A stretch of 64,000 nt of DNA from Lagopus muta (Eukaryota; Chordata; Aves; Galliformes; Phasianidae): positions 30,047,933 through 30,111,932 of the forward strand of contig NC_064439.1 of the NCBI RefSeq assembly GCF_023343835.1, given 5' to 3'. Below the pieces are notes generated by a model that saw nothing but the letters and a program-made list of their open reading frames with translations, did no database searches and was not told the origin of the DNA. Both the position numbers and the translations under genes were made by a program. Position 1 is the stretch's first letter. Each line of letters opens with the position of its first letter. Positions 13,372 through 27,300 of this stretch are shown here, piece by piece.

Positions 13372-16300
13372 ATAACTGGTGTTTTCTACTTGAAAGCAGC
13401 ACATCAGTGATTGCTATTTGAGAATCTTATTTGAGACCTCAAGTATTTACAGACTATTAAAACAAAAGTATGATGCCTTCGCATCGCTCCCACAATGGTT
13501 GTATCCTCCTGTTCATTGCATGAAAAGAGAAAAGGGTACTGGGATTTTCATGATCATATTAGTTTTATACCTGTGATCAACTCAATTGTAAGAGAAAGAA
13601 TTAAAAGCACACTCATTCAAAAATGGAATGCAAAGAGGCATCCATCTCCTGACTCTACCACAGTCATTGCAGATGTGCGTCAGGCTACCACTTTTGTAAA
13701 GCATTTCACGTAATTGGTAACCTAAAGTAGGTCATTTTCCCTCTGGAAGAGAAGATAAATTATGGTTTTGATTTGGTTTGGGGCAGATTTAGAGGATTAA
13801 GTATAGTTTTAGCATCAAAGCAGTTAGAAGGTCAAAATATATCAATGGTTGTTGGGTGAAGCTAGACTCATCCAGGTGTTCCTCTCTATCTCTCTGTAAT
13901 TACATGTGGTAACTCACTACCCAGCAAGTCAGTCATGGCAGGAGGTTACACGAGCCCAATGCTTCCACTGGCAGAAGCTGTGGAGATGAAGTCTCTCCAC
14001 CTGCCCAGGCAAATCAGCAGCTGTGTGCTGGACCTTATTGCACATTGGCAACGCTTTGTCAGCCAGCTGCTGTCCCAGCCTGGTATCTGTGTTCCTCTAA
14101 TTTTAAAAGTGACCTTTCTCTGAATTATAGACAAAAGAGAACAAGTAGCCTGCAAATAGGAGCAGCAATGGAACTAAAGGCAGCCAGTGCTTACTGAAGG
14201 AATATGGTATGATTTGATTTTCTAAAAGGTCACACTCCAGGCTAAGTGCCTTTTCCTTCACCTTGCGAACAGAACATACAGCCAGAGGATTGATTTCCTT
14301 CATTGCAAAGCTTATCACCTGCACTGGTCAGGGAGGAATTTCTGCTGAGCTATTACCACTTCTTGTTTAAGTATGATTTTGTATTCTTTGCTAACTAAAT
14401 TATCTGGAAAGGCAAGGCCTGCAGCAATGACTGCAGGGTGGGTGGTTACTTTTGGAAGGTGTATGCTGAATCTGATGGACCAGATCGTTACTTAGGCAGA
14501 TAAATCTATTCTCTTGTTTGAAACTAGAAACTACAAAGTTGAAAATTGCCCCTGACTCTAAGTAATGAAAACACAGAATTTTCTATTCATGCTGAATCCA
14601 TCAAAGGGTAAAAGTATATTAAGTCTCAAGTCAAGCAACTTCCCAATTAGCCAGCAAGGTTTGTATTCATGAAAAATGCAAATTACAGATGAGTGATGAG
14701 ATCTTGAATGTGTTATTATTTTGCAGCCTCAGACTTTTTAGCTAGAATGTTAGTAATAAATAATCCTTCTGAGTGCTCACACTGTGAAATTGCTTGCTGT
14801 TGTGAATACATCTCATCGCTATCTGCAGGTGCAGCATGAAAGTACAGGCACTGTTAATCAGCCCTAAAGTGGTGAAATAGGAAAGAAGGGAAGATCCTTT
14901 CTGTCAATGTTTTCCTGAAAACGCAGCAAATTTGGACAACGTGTTATGCTCAGGAACTTAACTGTGCACCTGGACACAGGTGGGATATGTCAGATACTGC
15001 TTCCTCTGCTATAAGCCCCTCACTCTCCTCCTATATTTCAGAAAGTTTTTCACTTGATTCAGGAAAGAATAGTGACATTTTTTGGAGTGAGCAGGGAAAG
15101 GCGTTATCACATAGCTACGTGCAAAGGGACCAACCCTACAAGTTCTAGGTAGTTCTTCCCAGCAGGCAGCTCAGCAATTATGCCTCTCTTTAAGGGCATC
15201 AATATGCCAGCCTTGAAATGCAGGTGTGCTTATGGTCTACATGCATCACTTCTTGGAGAAAAAAGTTCTTTTTTTTTCCCTTCTTGTATCCATTTTATGC
15301 TTTGGTCCTTTGTGACATATTTAAGTCCTTCTAAATTTCAGACATTTAAATTGTGTTCACTGGCCATATTTGCATGCCAATTTTTGGATTACTCACTGTA
15401 TAATTACATTTTAAAATAGTGTCTAGCAGACCTCTTAGAAGTAATTCAAGGATTCCCTGGGGAGCTGCAGACTATCCCAGATGATGTCTGTATCCTTTGT
15501 TATTCCATTTATTTTCTCCTTTAGAGAGGGGGGGTCATGCAGAACTTAGAGTCAATCTAATTTTTGTTGCAAGTATTTATGTTACACATAAAATACTGCA
15601 AATATATATATATACACACAGAATCACACAGAATATAGTTGAGAAAAAGTTTCATGCAAGTAATTTTGTCTATATTTCCTTCAGTTGATAATCTCTGTAT
15701 GACTTTCCAGTTAGTTTCACACCACTGTCTAACCCATACCCTCTTGTTTTATGCTTGCTTTCAGAGTTGTCAGAGTGTAACCCGTGTGGCTGAGTAATGC
15801 ACATCAAGATGTTTGACAAAAGAAGTCTTACAGGTTTATAAGGAACAATACAGCTTAGGAAAGCATATTCCAGTAGCTCTGTCTGTGTTTTCCAGTTCTA
15901 TAAAAGAAAAGTCATATATAATTTGCACATTATTGTATATTGCCATTTTCTTTTCATATGACAATCTTTGTCTAGCTTGCTACTATAGGCTATAAGCTGG
16001 ATATGTCAGGTTTCTTCCTTCCAGGTTTAGCAGAAGAGCAGATGATCGTGATGTAACAGTAAGTTGTTTCTTCCCTTTGTGAAAGGAGAGAGGGCTATTT
16101 GAAAAAGACAGGAGTCTCAGCAAAAGGCACAAGGATTTTGAAATATATGTTAGTTCTTCTGGCTCTTACATGTTCCACTTCGTAGCTCTGTTTTATAGTT
16201 CCTGTGGAGTAATATGGGGGCAATAATGTCAGAAGCCTAGCATATAGGTCTGGTGAGCTTTCTTTCACTCAGCTTCATGAGGTTCTCTGAGAACACTGGT

Positions 16301-17443
16301 GGCATCAGTGAAATGGAAGAGTTTTTTTCCTTTCTCTTTATTGTTATTTTCACTGGAAATCACAATGCTTAAATAAAAATAATTTACATTCACTAAAAAT
16401 AAGGAAAATAATGGAATATTTTGCAATTTAAATTGCTTTCTGTTTGCCAAAATCTCAGCAATCAGTCCTCACACATATAAAAATCATTTGTCAAATCCAT
16501 GACAGTTATGCAGTGAGAAATCACTGATCTTTCACACAGTTATTGTTATTCATTTAAAACACTTCTGTCAGTTGTGTGCAATAACATCTCACATCTACAT
16601 TTACTGTAGTAAAATAAAAAAAAGAACTAAATTATCTACATTTCTATTACCTTGAGATCTGTGGTGTTTTTTTCCAACCCTCTTATTAAGCAGAATAAGT
16701 CTGGTTTAGCTGCGGGGTTAGATATCTTCATCAAAACATTTACCACTGCAATAGAGGTTGCATGTACTGCATGATCTTTTCTCTTTCAGCCAATGCTATC
16801 TTATTTTTCAAGTAATGCCAAGACAATTCTTCCCTGTTAGACTTCAGGTGCACTGCTTTGACAAAGTTACAGAACTGAAATATTAACATCTCTTTTGTGC
16901 ATTCATAAAAATCCCGAGACAGTTTCAAGTCTGATGTTATAGGTATGACTTCACTGTGCCTCATTTCCAGATAGTGAATTCCATTCTTTGTATCTTCGTT
17001 AATTGCTGGCTCCAACTGACTTCAGCTGCTGTTTTCAATTTATGGTCTGAGGTCTAAGGAAGTATGGACCATTTCTGAGACTTCCAAAGCTAAATAACTT
17101 TGTCATGAGATTAAAATATATTTTGCAGACACCGACATCTTCAATGGAAGACATGAGGAGATAAATTGAAAAGGGTTAAAAATCACTGTGATATAGAATA
17201 TTGAGTCAAATTTAGCTTGGTACTGTATCAGATTTAAACTGCACTCTACAAAGCATTTTCTTCCTTCACAAAGATGAGAAAAGGAATATGATAGTATTTC
17301 AGAGTAAAGTCCTTTAAATCCATGTGATTAGACAGCCACCATATTCAACCCATGGCAACTGAACTTCAATAGCATACAAATTCAATTAAGGAGGAATCAT
17401 GTAAATCTAGATCGAAGACTAAGGTACCATAAGAGTTTCATTC

Positions 17444-17708
17444 CAAAGGGGAAATGATTTTAAACTGAGACTGGGTAGATTTAGGTTAGATATGAGGAGA
17501 AAGTCACCACAGAGGGTGGTGATGCACTGGAACAGGTTGCCCAAGGAGGCTGTGGATGCCCCATCCCCGGAGGCATTCAAGGCCAGGCTGGATGTGGCTC
17601 TGGGCAGCCTGGTCTGGTGGTTGGCGACCCTGCACATAGCAGGGGGGTTGAAACTAAATGATCACTGTGGTCCTTTTCAACTCAGGCCATTCTATGATTC
17701 TGTGATTC
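17444..17708 (+). mobile_element. CR1 LINE fragment, 3' end
   Basis: A truncated chicken-repeat-1 non-LTR retrotransposon in + orientation. It carries the end of the reverse-transcriptase ORF, with the typical peptide HWNRLPKEAVDAPSPEAF and the following FKARLD region. This is followed by the 3' UTR and the family's short terminal repeat (ATTCTATGATTCTGTGATTC). It is 5' truncated as almost all CR1 copies are, and stops and substitutions show it is inactive. The boundary at the 5' side is approximate. Confidence 0.93.
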
Positions 17709-19716
17709 ATTTTACCGTCTAACAGTATTAAAATGTGGCTTGGCCTTAATCTTTATATGTTAATTCTTCTTATGAATGATGCATTTCCTATGCCATTTGC
17801 AATGAAGCTTGGTCATATTCCCCGAGAAAAAAAAAAAAAAGAGAATAAAAATTTTATATGTTTTATTTCAAACTGATTACTTCACTTGTTTTTCCATTAG
17901 GATTCACAGGAGCTGAGGCATCTTTTCAGAAGAACTGGAGGTTTGTGGCCAGTAATCTGCAATAAAAACATTAATTAACTGAGGAAAGCAACATTTAAAA
18001 AGATATTCAAAACTATTTTCTGCTAGAGGCATTTCTTTGGCTACTTTACAAATCATCTGAGGAAAGCAATCTATTTTCAGTGATTTCTTTCTTAAGAAAG
18101 ATTTTCCCATACTTATTTAAAAATGTTTTTGAAGTGAGAGGAAGAGGACAGGAAATCTGCAGATATTGTCAACATTCTGTTTTAAAGACATGAAGAAATT
18201 TAAAGGAAATAGTGCTGCCTTCTATCAAACAACTTTTTTTTTTTTTTTTTTTTAAATTAATAGCATTTTTTATCACCTTGAAGAACTTCTGGAGGTGTCT
18301 GATTGCCTATATTTCTAAGGCACCAAAAGTTCTGTTAGGACAGACAGAAGACAAAGTTTTGTCAACCTCACAAGGAAGATGTGGGAGCTGGAAGAGATGT
18401 GTCTTAGAATACAACTGGTTTAAATTCATTTGAACAGCTAGCTCCTGAGTGCCTCACTATTACTGTAGAGAACATAAAAGTCTCACAACATTTAAATCAC
18501 TTTCTTTTTTTAATACTGTTATTTTAATCAGTCTTTCTTAAGATCTCTCTGCACTAGAAAGTTAGAATTAAATATGCGAGGCTTTGGGTTTCAAATGGAA
18601 AACATCATCTCCCATTTGATATTATTTTTGAAACTAGACCATGCTAACATTTAAAAAATCAGTGAGGATATCTCTACATTTCATTGAATGTGAGATACAA
18701 ACTTGACTAAAATTCACACTTTGTCAAAATGAAACCAAATCAAAATTTGTCCTGTTGCTGAATTCCTCCAGGATTTTGTATTTAGACTCTGTAGTTTGCA
18801 GATGAAATTACACTGCTTTGGGTTGTCTCCGTAACATACTTACAGCTTACATCATACAATAGATTCCTTTCTACTTGCAGATTATTCATGTCTAAGATGA
18901 AGAGCTTTTTCATAATATTTGCTAGCTCTTCTTACATATATGTACATGTGTGTGTAATTTGCAGAGATTGATGATGCAGGCAAAGGTATACAACAGGGCC
19001 AATGGTGCATTTTCAGATTTTTGCATTTTATTATTTTAGTATTTAACAGGGATATTTCATTTCACTGAAATTCTTGTCAACATATTCAACATGATTTAGA
19101 CCAGCCTTTCAGTAACTTGCATGAAAAGTTAAGCTTGAAGGATTATAATGTTCTCTAAGTTCTTTCTTGCTGGAGGGAAACAGATTCAAAATATCTGGAG
19201 GTTAGTAACATATAAGGAGTAAAACAGGCTGACCAATCCCAAGTGAACTTGAAACTGATTAAGTTTGTCATCCAGACACTGAAAAAAATGAATCTTCCAG
19301 TTGCATCCTGAGAATAGAAGCATTTACTCATTTCTCACTCCTTGGAAATATAAATAATGGGTTTTGAATCATTCAGTCTTCTATTCACGACTTCAGTTCA
19401 GACTTTTCCCCCTCAGGTCTAGCTCCAATATGCCATGAACTCAATAACCTGATTCATATAAAGATTACCTAAATCACCAGTATTGTTCATGAACAGCTGT
19501 CAAGAACATGGAAATACTGCAGTGTATTTCAATCTGGGGAAACAGTTACTTTCCTTACAGACTGTTTCTTCGTTGTACAACAATATTGGATAATGTGTAT
19601 GTATGAGTATTTACTTAAATCCATCTGACCTACGATAATTCATGTTCTCTACATGGCTATTCAGAGTCTCCTAACCACACAGTGCCTCTTAGAGCTTGAA
19701 AATCCAATTGCATCCT
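17709..19716. other. intergenic, no gene seen
   Basis: AT-rich sequence between a CR1 copy and an LTR-like repeat. It contains an A run near 17827-17840 and a T run of about 20 bases at 18234-18253. Open frames are at most 73 codons and look random. I see nothing else. Confidence 0.6.
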
Positions 19717-20062
19717 TGTATCGGAACTGTTGAATCATGGCCTGAACCACTGATTGATCACCAGAGGCAAGTACTGATTCAGCTGCAGGAGCACAGGTAA
19801 AGGTAATTCAGCTGTGTGACTGGAAGGGGTGGAGCCTGGCTGCACCTCTCCTAAACCCATTTAAGGGCTGACTGCCATTAGGGATGGCTCTTTTTCTGGC
19901 GATTTCTCCCTTTGGAGTTCTTCTGAAGCTTAGGATATGGGTGAGTATTTTCATTTATTTTCAGTTATCCTTTTTCACTGTGCTAATCCTTCTAATTATA
20001 TGACCTGTAAAATGCCAGTGTTACTACTCCACTCTGCTAGTTGTATATTTGTTGATTGTAGA
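19717..20062 (+). mobile_element. solo-LTR-like element, copy A
   Basis: This block shares clear identity over most of its length with a second copy at 55055-55377. Both start TGTATnGGAACTG and share GATTGATCACC, a CACCTCTCCTA block, a TATA-like CCATTTAAG and a GGAGTT block. Copy A starts with TG and its 3' end aligns with the CA-ending terminus of copy B. The flanks ATCCT (19712-19716) and ATCAT (20063-20067) look like a 5-bp target duplication with one change. Size, TG...CA ends, internal TATA-like box and short target duplication suggest a solo LTR of an endogenous retrovirus. The family name is not known to me, and no gag, pol or env sequence is adjacent. A non-autonomous DNA element is the alternative. 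Confidence 0.65.
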
Positions 20063-21280
20063 ATCATTTTTCAAACTGAACTCAGATTATATCTATAAAC
20101 TGTACTAGCAAGTCACCATACTTTTGAATTCAAGTTAAATTCCTATTTTCTACCTTTTCATGTTGCCACTTTTTATAAGAGCTAGCAAAAGGTTTCTGCG
20201 TAATTAAGTTTCTGCATCTCTCTTGCCCTTCTGGCTACAGTGTGCAAAATATATAAATAATTAAGATGCAGGAGAAAAAAGCCTCTGTGGGAGGCTACCG
20301 TCATGAAATTTTAGGACTCCATTGTCATTCACAAAATGAATGACTTGCAGAGATCAACTGGTGCATCACATATGCAGCTACACTTACATCTCCATTAGCA
20401 AAGCAAATTCAGTAGGATGAATTTATATTATCTCTAAGAAACTTCAACAAGGCTCACAGCCAAATCTTCCAGTGAATTTGAAAGAAATTCCAACGTTCAG
20501 TTTTGTGCTGTGAATTCACTAAATGTAAAGGATTCCAGGTGATCCACCAGAGATTTCATCATTTTAAAGCCACCCATAGTTATATTTCTAGAGTCAAATA
20601 TTTGACTTGTGATCTGTGCAACATATAAAATACTTAATATATGCTCTGTTTTTTTTAAAGGCAGCTCATAAATTTATTGCAGTCTTATGGCATACCATTC
20701 AGATTGATTTATAGGGCACAGCTCAGATTTTTTATAGCTGAATTACCAAGCACAAACCGGGTACACCATCCCATTAAAAATGAATTTACTATGGGAACTG
20801 CACATTGAAAGTTAAATAATGGCTTGATTTTCAAGCTGGAACTGAAATATTTGCTTTTCTGCCAACTAATCCAAAACAGTCTATGAATAATTACATTACT
20901 TTTGACTTCAAAATGTTATTTATTTTCACTGAAGGTCATAGTCTTTGGGGGAAAAAAGGCAGAATAATGAGCATTTCTTTACATACCATGACCTGCAGTG
21001 TCACCACTGTCACACCTTTTCACTGTAGGGTATGTCTATCCAGGAAAAAGAACTCAGTTATGCTGTTGTCTTTTTTAAAAGGTGCATTTAATTTATTTTA
21101 AAAGAAATTTTATGTAGGTATGCACACATACTCATGAATAGCTGCAATGCATATAAACTGGGAAGTTACAAATGAGTTCTAGATCAATAAAATCTAGAAC
21201 AAAAACATTCTTAATCCCAAACCACATCACCACAAATTATGCTTTGCTTACATTTCGTAGTAAGTAGTGTTAGTAAATAC

Positions 21281-21282
<2 letters not shown>

Positions 21283-21313
<31 letters not shown>
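21283..21313. repeat. poly(A) run, 31 bases
   Basis: An uninterrupted run of adenines. The upstream 300 bases show no ORF, no CR1 (which lacks a poly(A) tail) and no recognisable processed pseudogene, so this is scored only as a homopolymer. Confidence 0.95.
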
Positions 21314-21315
<2 letters not shown>

Positions 21316-24312
21316 AAAAAATAATGTGGTTCTTTTTTTCACATTCTTTCTTCCACCTGTCTGATAGTATCATAAATTCAGCAGTACAGACCTTTAAGGG
21401 AGAAATAAATGATCATAACAGGATGTGGAATGTTATAAGGATGCCCAATGTAATTATTTCTCAATGTTTCTGTACTACAATCTACGTGGATAAATGCAAA
21501 TACTTCAGAAGAAATACAGGATCCCTGTCTTCTCATCCAGTACAGACTCCATTTTTATTTCTAAACTTTTCTGAGTGTTAACTTCATGATTTATGTAAGA
21601 TTGAAGAAATCTTTTAAAGGCGTTCTATATAGGATTTTTTTCATCATGTGACATAGAAACTTTTCATTACAAGAAATGATCGAAGTATTAAATCATCAGA
21701 TATAGTTGTATAGTGATGCCTATTTCAAGTTTTTTAAAATTAAAGGTAAACTAATCTCCTTTCCATTCTCAGCTATTGGTAATTATTTAACTGGGGGGCC
21801 TTCTAAATCTGCAAACAAATTCTGAGAATAACTGAAAATTTAAACTTTTTAATCCATGCTGCTATGTGAAGTGACCAGTTGACACAGGCTGTGTTGGAAA
21901 AGATTCACGACATACTTGTTCACTTCTTGTGAATTGAAAAGGAATCCCTCACTTTCATACATACAGGGTCACACTTAGTTCATTCACACAAAGTTTTGGA
22001 AAAGCAGGGAAACTCATTATGTGGTTCTACTTACCATAATACATGGGCAGTATGTATTTTGATTTGGTTTGGTTTTCCTCTGCAGACTCTCTCCTTTATT
22101 TTGTTATTGTTTTTTTTTTTCTTTTTAGCACAGAGGTTCATTTATCCATATATGATGTGAATTTCACTATCATAAACTCCTCCTACATCACTTTAAAGCA
22201 CATGGTGCTTGTTGACAGCTTATCAAGGAAAACAAGTGCCGGCTAAATGCAAGAGGACAAGTTTCCTCCTCTGTTTGGAGAAAATAGAACTGAATACTGA
22301 AACTGCATTGAGCCAATAGTCAGGTGAGTGACATTCTTATGTATTTTTGCTGTGCTCTTTGGATGAAGTGCTTACACACCACAGGACTACTGGTTTCATT
22401 ATATTTTTTCTCTATCCAAGATGTAATTCTGCAGTAATAGAATGTTTTGGGTGTAGAGGAGGACAATAAATATGCTATGTGGAAAGATCAAGTTTAATTT
22501 TTGTGGGTTTTATCACATTTGAAAGAAGCATATTAAGAAAATGCAGAATTAGCACTTCCTGATCAAACCATGATTGTTTCATTCAAAGTTTCCTCATTTT
22601 TCTCCAGAGTAGTCACGTTCAGCTGTGCTTTGGAGAAGGTTCTGCATTACCCAGGGCTGTGGTCCTACAGCCAGATATTGTTGATTGCTGAAAAGAAATT
22701 TTCTAATCATCTTTCTAATGCAGGGTATGGAATGTAATTTATATATATAATTTTGCCTAGCAATCAGCATGTTATTTTGAAAGGAGACTAAACAGGAGCC
22801 AAGAAATTTTATGGTATAAGACTTGAGAAGAGAAAGCTACTTGGCAATGAGCTCCATGAAAAGACTCACCTGTCTCTATCTGCAAGTAATACATATAGAG
22901 AAGAACATTTATAAAAAGTGTGTTATGTCCATGCAGAGTACTGAGTGCTTCTACCAATACACTTGATAGTAGTTCTTCAGTAATGGATTGTAGCTGCTAA
23001 TAATCATTTTAAGGTATAATTGGAATGAAAATAAGACTTCTTGTTAATCTGGCATGTGTGACAGATTATGGTAGATATGAATTACTAATCGTGTTGTGAG
23101 ACATCATGATTGGCTAGAGGTGTAGTACATGATGTGAAAGATGCACAAAAGTGAATTATTTCTTACCTTCCTTTATAGTTTTCCAAGTGTGGTGACAAGT
23201 AACTTTTAAACGTAATTAGTCTTTTTTCAAATACTAATTTCTGAATTTTTTATTTCCTAAGTAATTAATGGCATCAAATAATAAATTAAACTCAAAAGTC
23301 AATTTAAGGTATGTTAGTACTTACAATTTATGACAGTTTAGGTCTTAAGAATTGTTACTAGTGCATTCTCTTCTGGTTATGAAATCCTTCATGTAGACAG
23401 AAATTGTAAATAAATATTTCATAATGCTTAATCATTGTCATTTGAGCCACTTATCTGGTGAACCTCATGATTTTTTGGGGATTTTGAGGCCCCAATGTTT
23501 GTCAGTCAGTGAGCTTAAGTAAGTAGTGTGTGATAATCTGCTGAAGGTCAGAGATCACACTTAGCAATGTGGAAATAAAGGTTAATTTGTGCTATATTTT
23601 CTAAACTTCCCTCTCCAAGGCTTGTGGAAACATTGAGGTGGGAATACCAAAGAACAAATATTGGGAGTGGAGAGAGGAGATTGTCTTTGAAAAATTGATA
23701 CAGGGTTCAGTGTTAATAGGAATAGCAGATTCTTGCATGTCCAAAGTTAGAAAAAGCTTTCAGGTATTTCATCTTGTCTTTGTATCTCTGCTTACACAAA
23801 TGCTACCCTGGAAAAAGCTGTAAAATATACTAAACAATGTAGTAAATTCATGTCAGAATTAGATATGTAATTACTAATCCCAAATATCAGTCTAGCCTTG
23901 TACCTTCTATCATGAGATAGCAATCTTCCTTTTTGAATTTTGTTTCCCTACCATGAGAAGAAAGATCAACACAGGCAGTGAAAGATAATGGACACAATAC
24001 AGGACACAGAATTTATGTTCAGAAAATGAATAGCTTGCCTTTATAGAACTAACATGTATCAGCCAAGTTGCTTAAGGAAGAGATTATTTTGTCCATTCAC
24101 CTTTTTCCTTTTATCGTTTTGTTAGATATTTTCCAAAAAGGACCCATCTTCTTTAAAAATTTCAGGTTATTCTCAAAGCAGCAGCCAAGGATTACTCCAC
24201 ATGGTTAACACTGATGCAACTCAATTTTACACACACAGCTGCCAGTCACGAGAGGAAGCATCTGTTTTAGGATATGCCAAGTATCAGAACTTCTAGGTAT
24301 CTTGTTTGTTGA

Positions 24313-24335
24313 TTTTTTTTTTTTTTTTTTTTTTT
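24313..24335. repeat. poly(T) run
   Basis: About 23 consecutive thymines. The downstream sequence on the opposite strand gives no sign of a retrocopied gene, so it is treated as a homopolymer tract. Confidence 0.95.
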
Positions 24336-27300
24336 AAATGAACATGGTAATCATCACCAATAAGGGATAGAGAAGGAGGGCTGGGGGAAAATTACTACTT
24401 CTCAAATCTGTTCCTAAATCAGAGGAAGAGAGTGACTGTTTTCTTTGTTAAATTTTCTAGTTACATTTTGGGCGCTCATTTCATAAACTGGCAGAAAGTT
24501 CTACATTTTGTTTTCATTTGCTACTGTCTCTGGTTAGTTTTCCTTACATGCTATTCATATCCTATGAAGCATTTCCCAAGGGGTAGAAACTGTTAACAGC
24601 ACAGCGTATTTACAATCTATAAAAAGAGGCAAATATTTCCCTAAATTAATAATTCTGCTTATTAATTAGAAAATCAGAAATCATTTTGAAGACTTTCTTT
24701 AGATGAAAGCAAATTCTTCTCTTCTTTAGTTTACTTGAAGTCAGAGAACTGGTCTTTTCCAGTAATCTCAGATCTGTCCTTACTGTGACAGTGGATTTCT
24801 TTCCAGGACCATGGAGAGTGCTTCCACGAGCCCGGAGGGGCATCCCTCCACTTCCTGTGTGCGAAGGAATGTATTTTACTATTAGTATTAAGTATTTACA
24901 GGAAATAAAATCGGATGTGTGGATGTATGTGGATGTTTATTCATCTTCTTAAGCTGAAGACAAGACAGGTGAGTGTGCTAGTGATTTATGAGTGAAATTT
25001 CCCTCAGGGAAATGTTTTATTTTTCCTGAGTTCTGCATACACTTCATCCCTATTATTCTTTGTCTGCAATGAAGAAATGGTTTACTTAAGAATAGACACA
25101 CCAGTTTTTATGGATTTTTAAAAATAATATCCAGAAATAGGAATGTAAAATATTTTGATTGCAGAAAAATGTATCCGAGCCATCCTTTCCCCACACTGAT
25201 GACTGCACAGAGACACTTTGCCTGCTGCTTACCTTTGTTTGTATTGTTTACATCTCCCAACTGTGGTTATGCAACTTTCTCATGGCAACAGCAGAAGTTG
25301 AAAACATGGACAGAATTTTACAGGAAGTACTTTTTACTCTACTTCACTAGACTGGACAGGCCTCTTTTAGGATCACTAAAAATGCTGTAGCATTGAAAAA
25401 TTTTGTTTAAAAACTTTGATTAAAATAAAAATGGGCTCTGGAATCTGTTCCATTTTGGGGGATACTTTCCCCAAATGATTTTCCTGATAGTGTTCAAGTA
25501 GTTTTAAATACTGTACTGCAATGGTATTATAGCCCTAAAAAAATAGGAAAATGTGTTAGCAGGTGTGTTCAGTAAAGTACAATGAGTTTTAAATCCGGTA
25601 TAATTCAGATCACTTTTCTTCTTGCTGTTCCATTGTGATGATTAGCTTTGAAAACTGAAGTCTCCCCTGCTTCTCAATGTTTTACAAAAAACAGTTAAAG
25701 CCAATCCACAATGAAACTCCATTCAATACCTAATCAGAAGACAAATCCAGACAATATCTTATGGGAACTGTTAGTCCTCACTGTCATACAGTGCTGAAAT
25801 TGCTTTTGGCATTATCGTGTGATTATACTCAGAGAAATATGAGGTGAGCAGAGAAATGTTCAAATGAATATTTCACTATAACTGCCAAACTTTTTTAATT
25901 TAGATGTCATTTCTATCTCATATGTTCCAGAAATGTATATTTCAACAGATATTCCTTAAGAAAAAGCACTCTGAGCAGGATATAATTGATTTACTTAGGT
26001 GTCAAATGGCTGATTGTTGAGAAACACACACAAAAAAATACTAATTCTGAAAAAAGTACCCCTGTCAAAAGCAAAACAGGAAAAAAAAATACATGGTCTG
26101 AAAAAAAGCATTTATTGTTTGTGTGTAACATAGAAAAATGCATTGCATTTGAAAACATATATATAAATTGATTGGTATGTGTATTAAGGTTGAATGAGAG
26201 AACCACTTTACAATGTTCCAACTTTCTTCCTCTGTATGTATTAGTGGATGTATCCATGCATAAAATATTCTTTTCAAATAAAGATAGAAATGACACACAT
26301 TAGTTGCAGGTTATTAGTGATTTGAAAGGGGAGGTGTAACACTGGACTCCAATGGCAGCTGCAGAAAACATTTTTGAGGGAAAAAAACCAAGTGCTTCTT
26401 TGCACTAAAAGGCAGCGGATCTGAAAAAGCTCCAAAAGAATACCGGAAATTCCAGATCCTTTCCTAAAATCTTGAGCAAAAAAAAAAACTTTATAGTTGC
26501 TGGCATTAAAGAAATGCTATAGAGCTTGAGCAAGCTTAATACTTCTGTTAAAGACTGTCTCATAAGGATGAAACTTGCTAAAAGATTAGATGTAATCTGT
26601 TTTAGAACAGAAATCCATTTGTAACAGGATTCCTTTTTATAGTATATGCTATTTAATATTATTGATTTGGGCGTTACAGTGCCCAAAAGCATGTCACCTA
26701 CTTGAAGAGCTCTGTAATTCCTTTAGTAAGATGACTGTGAAGAAGCCCCTTCCCTCTGTGATAACTGACTCTGAGGATATTACCGAGTTCAAAGAGAAGG
26801 CACAGATATAATTTTCCCCTATAAAGGCAGTTTACATAGAGAAAACACAAAGAACCTCACTTTATCCCCTCAAATAGGGAATATATTGATTTAATATATA
26901 TATTTATAAATAAGATTTCTTCTTCTGAGCTCTTGATTTGAGTTTCCTTAAAGGGTTTCTTTGTTGTTCCTGCAATTTTTTTTAAACAGTGAACAGATAC
27001 ATAATTCTGGTTATCCTTGTAATTATTCTGCTATTTTAATTATTTCAAGAATTCTTGTCTTCTAGAAGCAGTATCTTGGTAGCAAGTAATATATTTTAAC
27101 TTTTTTTTTTAATCTGTCTTTTTTTTAATAAAAATTCTCCTATTCATGCCTGCTAGGTTTTAACCTTTTTTTCAGTCCAGGCATTTGCTAATTTGCTATT
27201 CTCATATATTTCCATCCTGAATACAGTTACTATTTTCATTTTTTGCCACCAGTCATATCTCATGATCTTGCCCTAAAGTGATGCTCCCTGACTACCCTGC

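Larger units (their letters stand above)
1..17443. other. intergenic gene desert, first block
   Basis: AT-rich non-coding sequence. Open frames are short (about 113 codons at most), overlap on both strands and show no recognisable family. I see no CR1 3' ends, tRNA or rRNA. Contents are low-complexity tracts: an AAAAAT-type repeat near 6519-6549, a TTTC repeat near 6879-6893, an 18-19 base A run at 11363-11381, a very AT-rich stretch near 11480-11640, a TTTA/TTTG repeat at 12159-12204, three imperfect short repeats at 12697-12745, a hairpin at 13341-13371 and an AT/AC repeat near 15602-15618. In vertebrates the flank of SP4 facing SP8 is a long desert thought to carry distal enhancers. Whether any conserved element lies here cannot be told from one sequence. 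Confidence 0.7.

Noticed and set aside
16740-17015. 91-codon minus-strand frame with protein-like composition
   Set aside because: No recognised family, no flanking splice structure and no second frame piece; left as unsupported.
21283-21313. Poly(A) run as the tail of a processed pseudogene
   Set aside because: No coding remnant or target duplication visible upstream.
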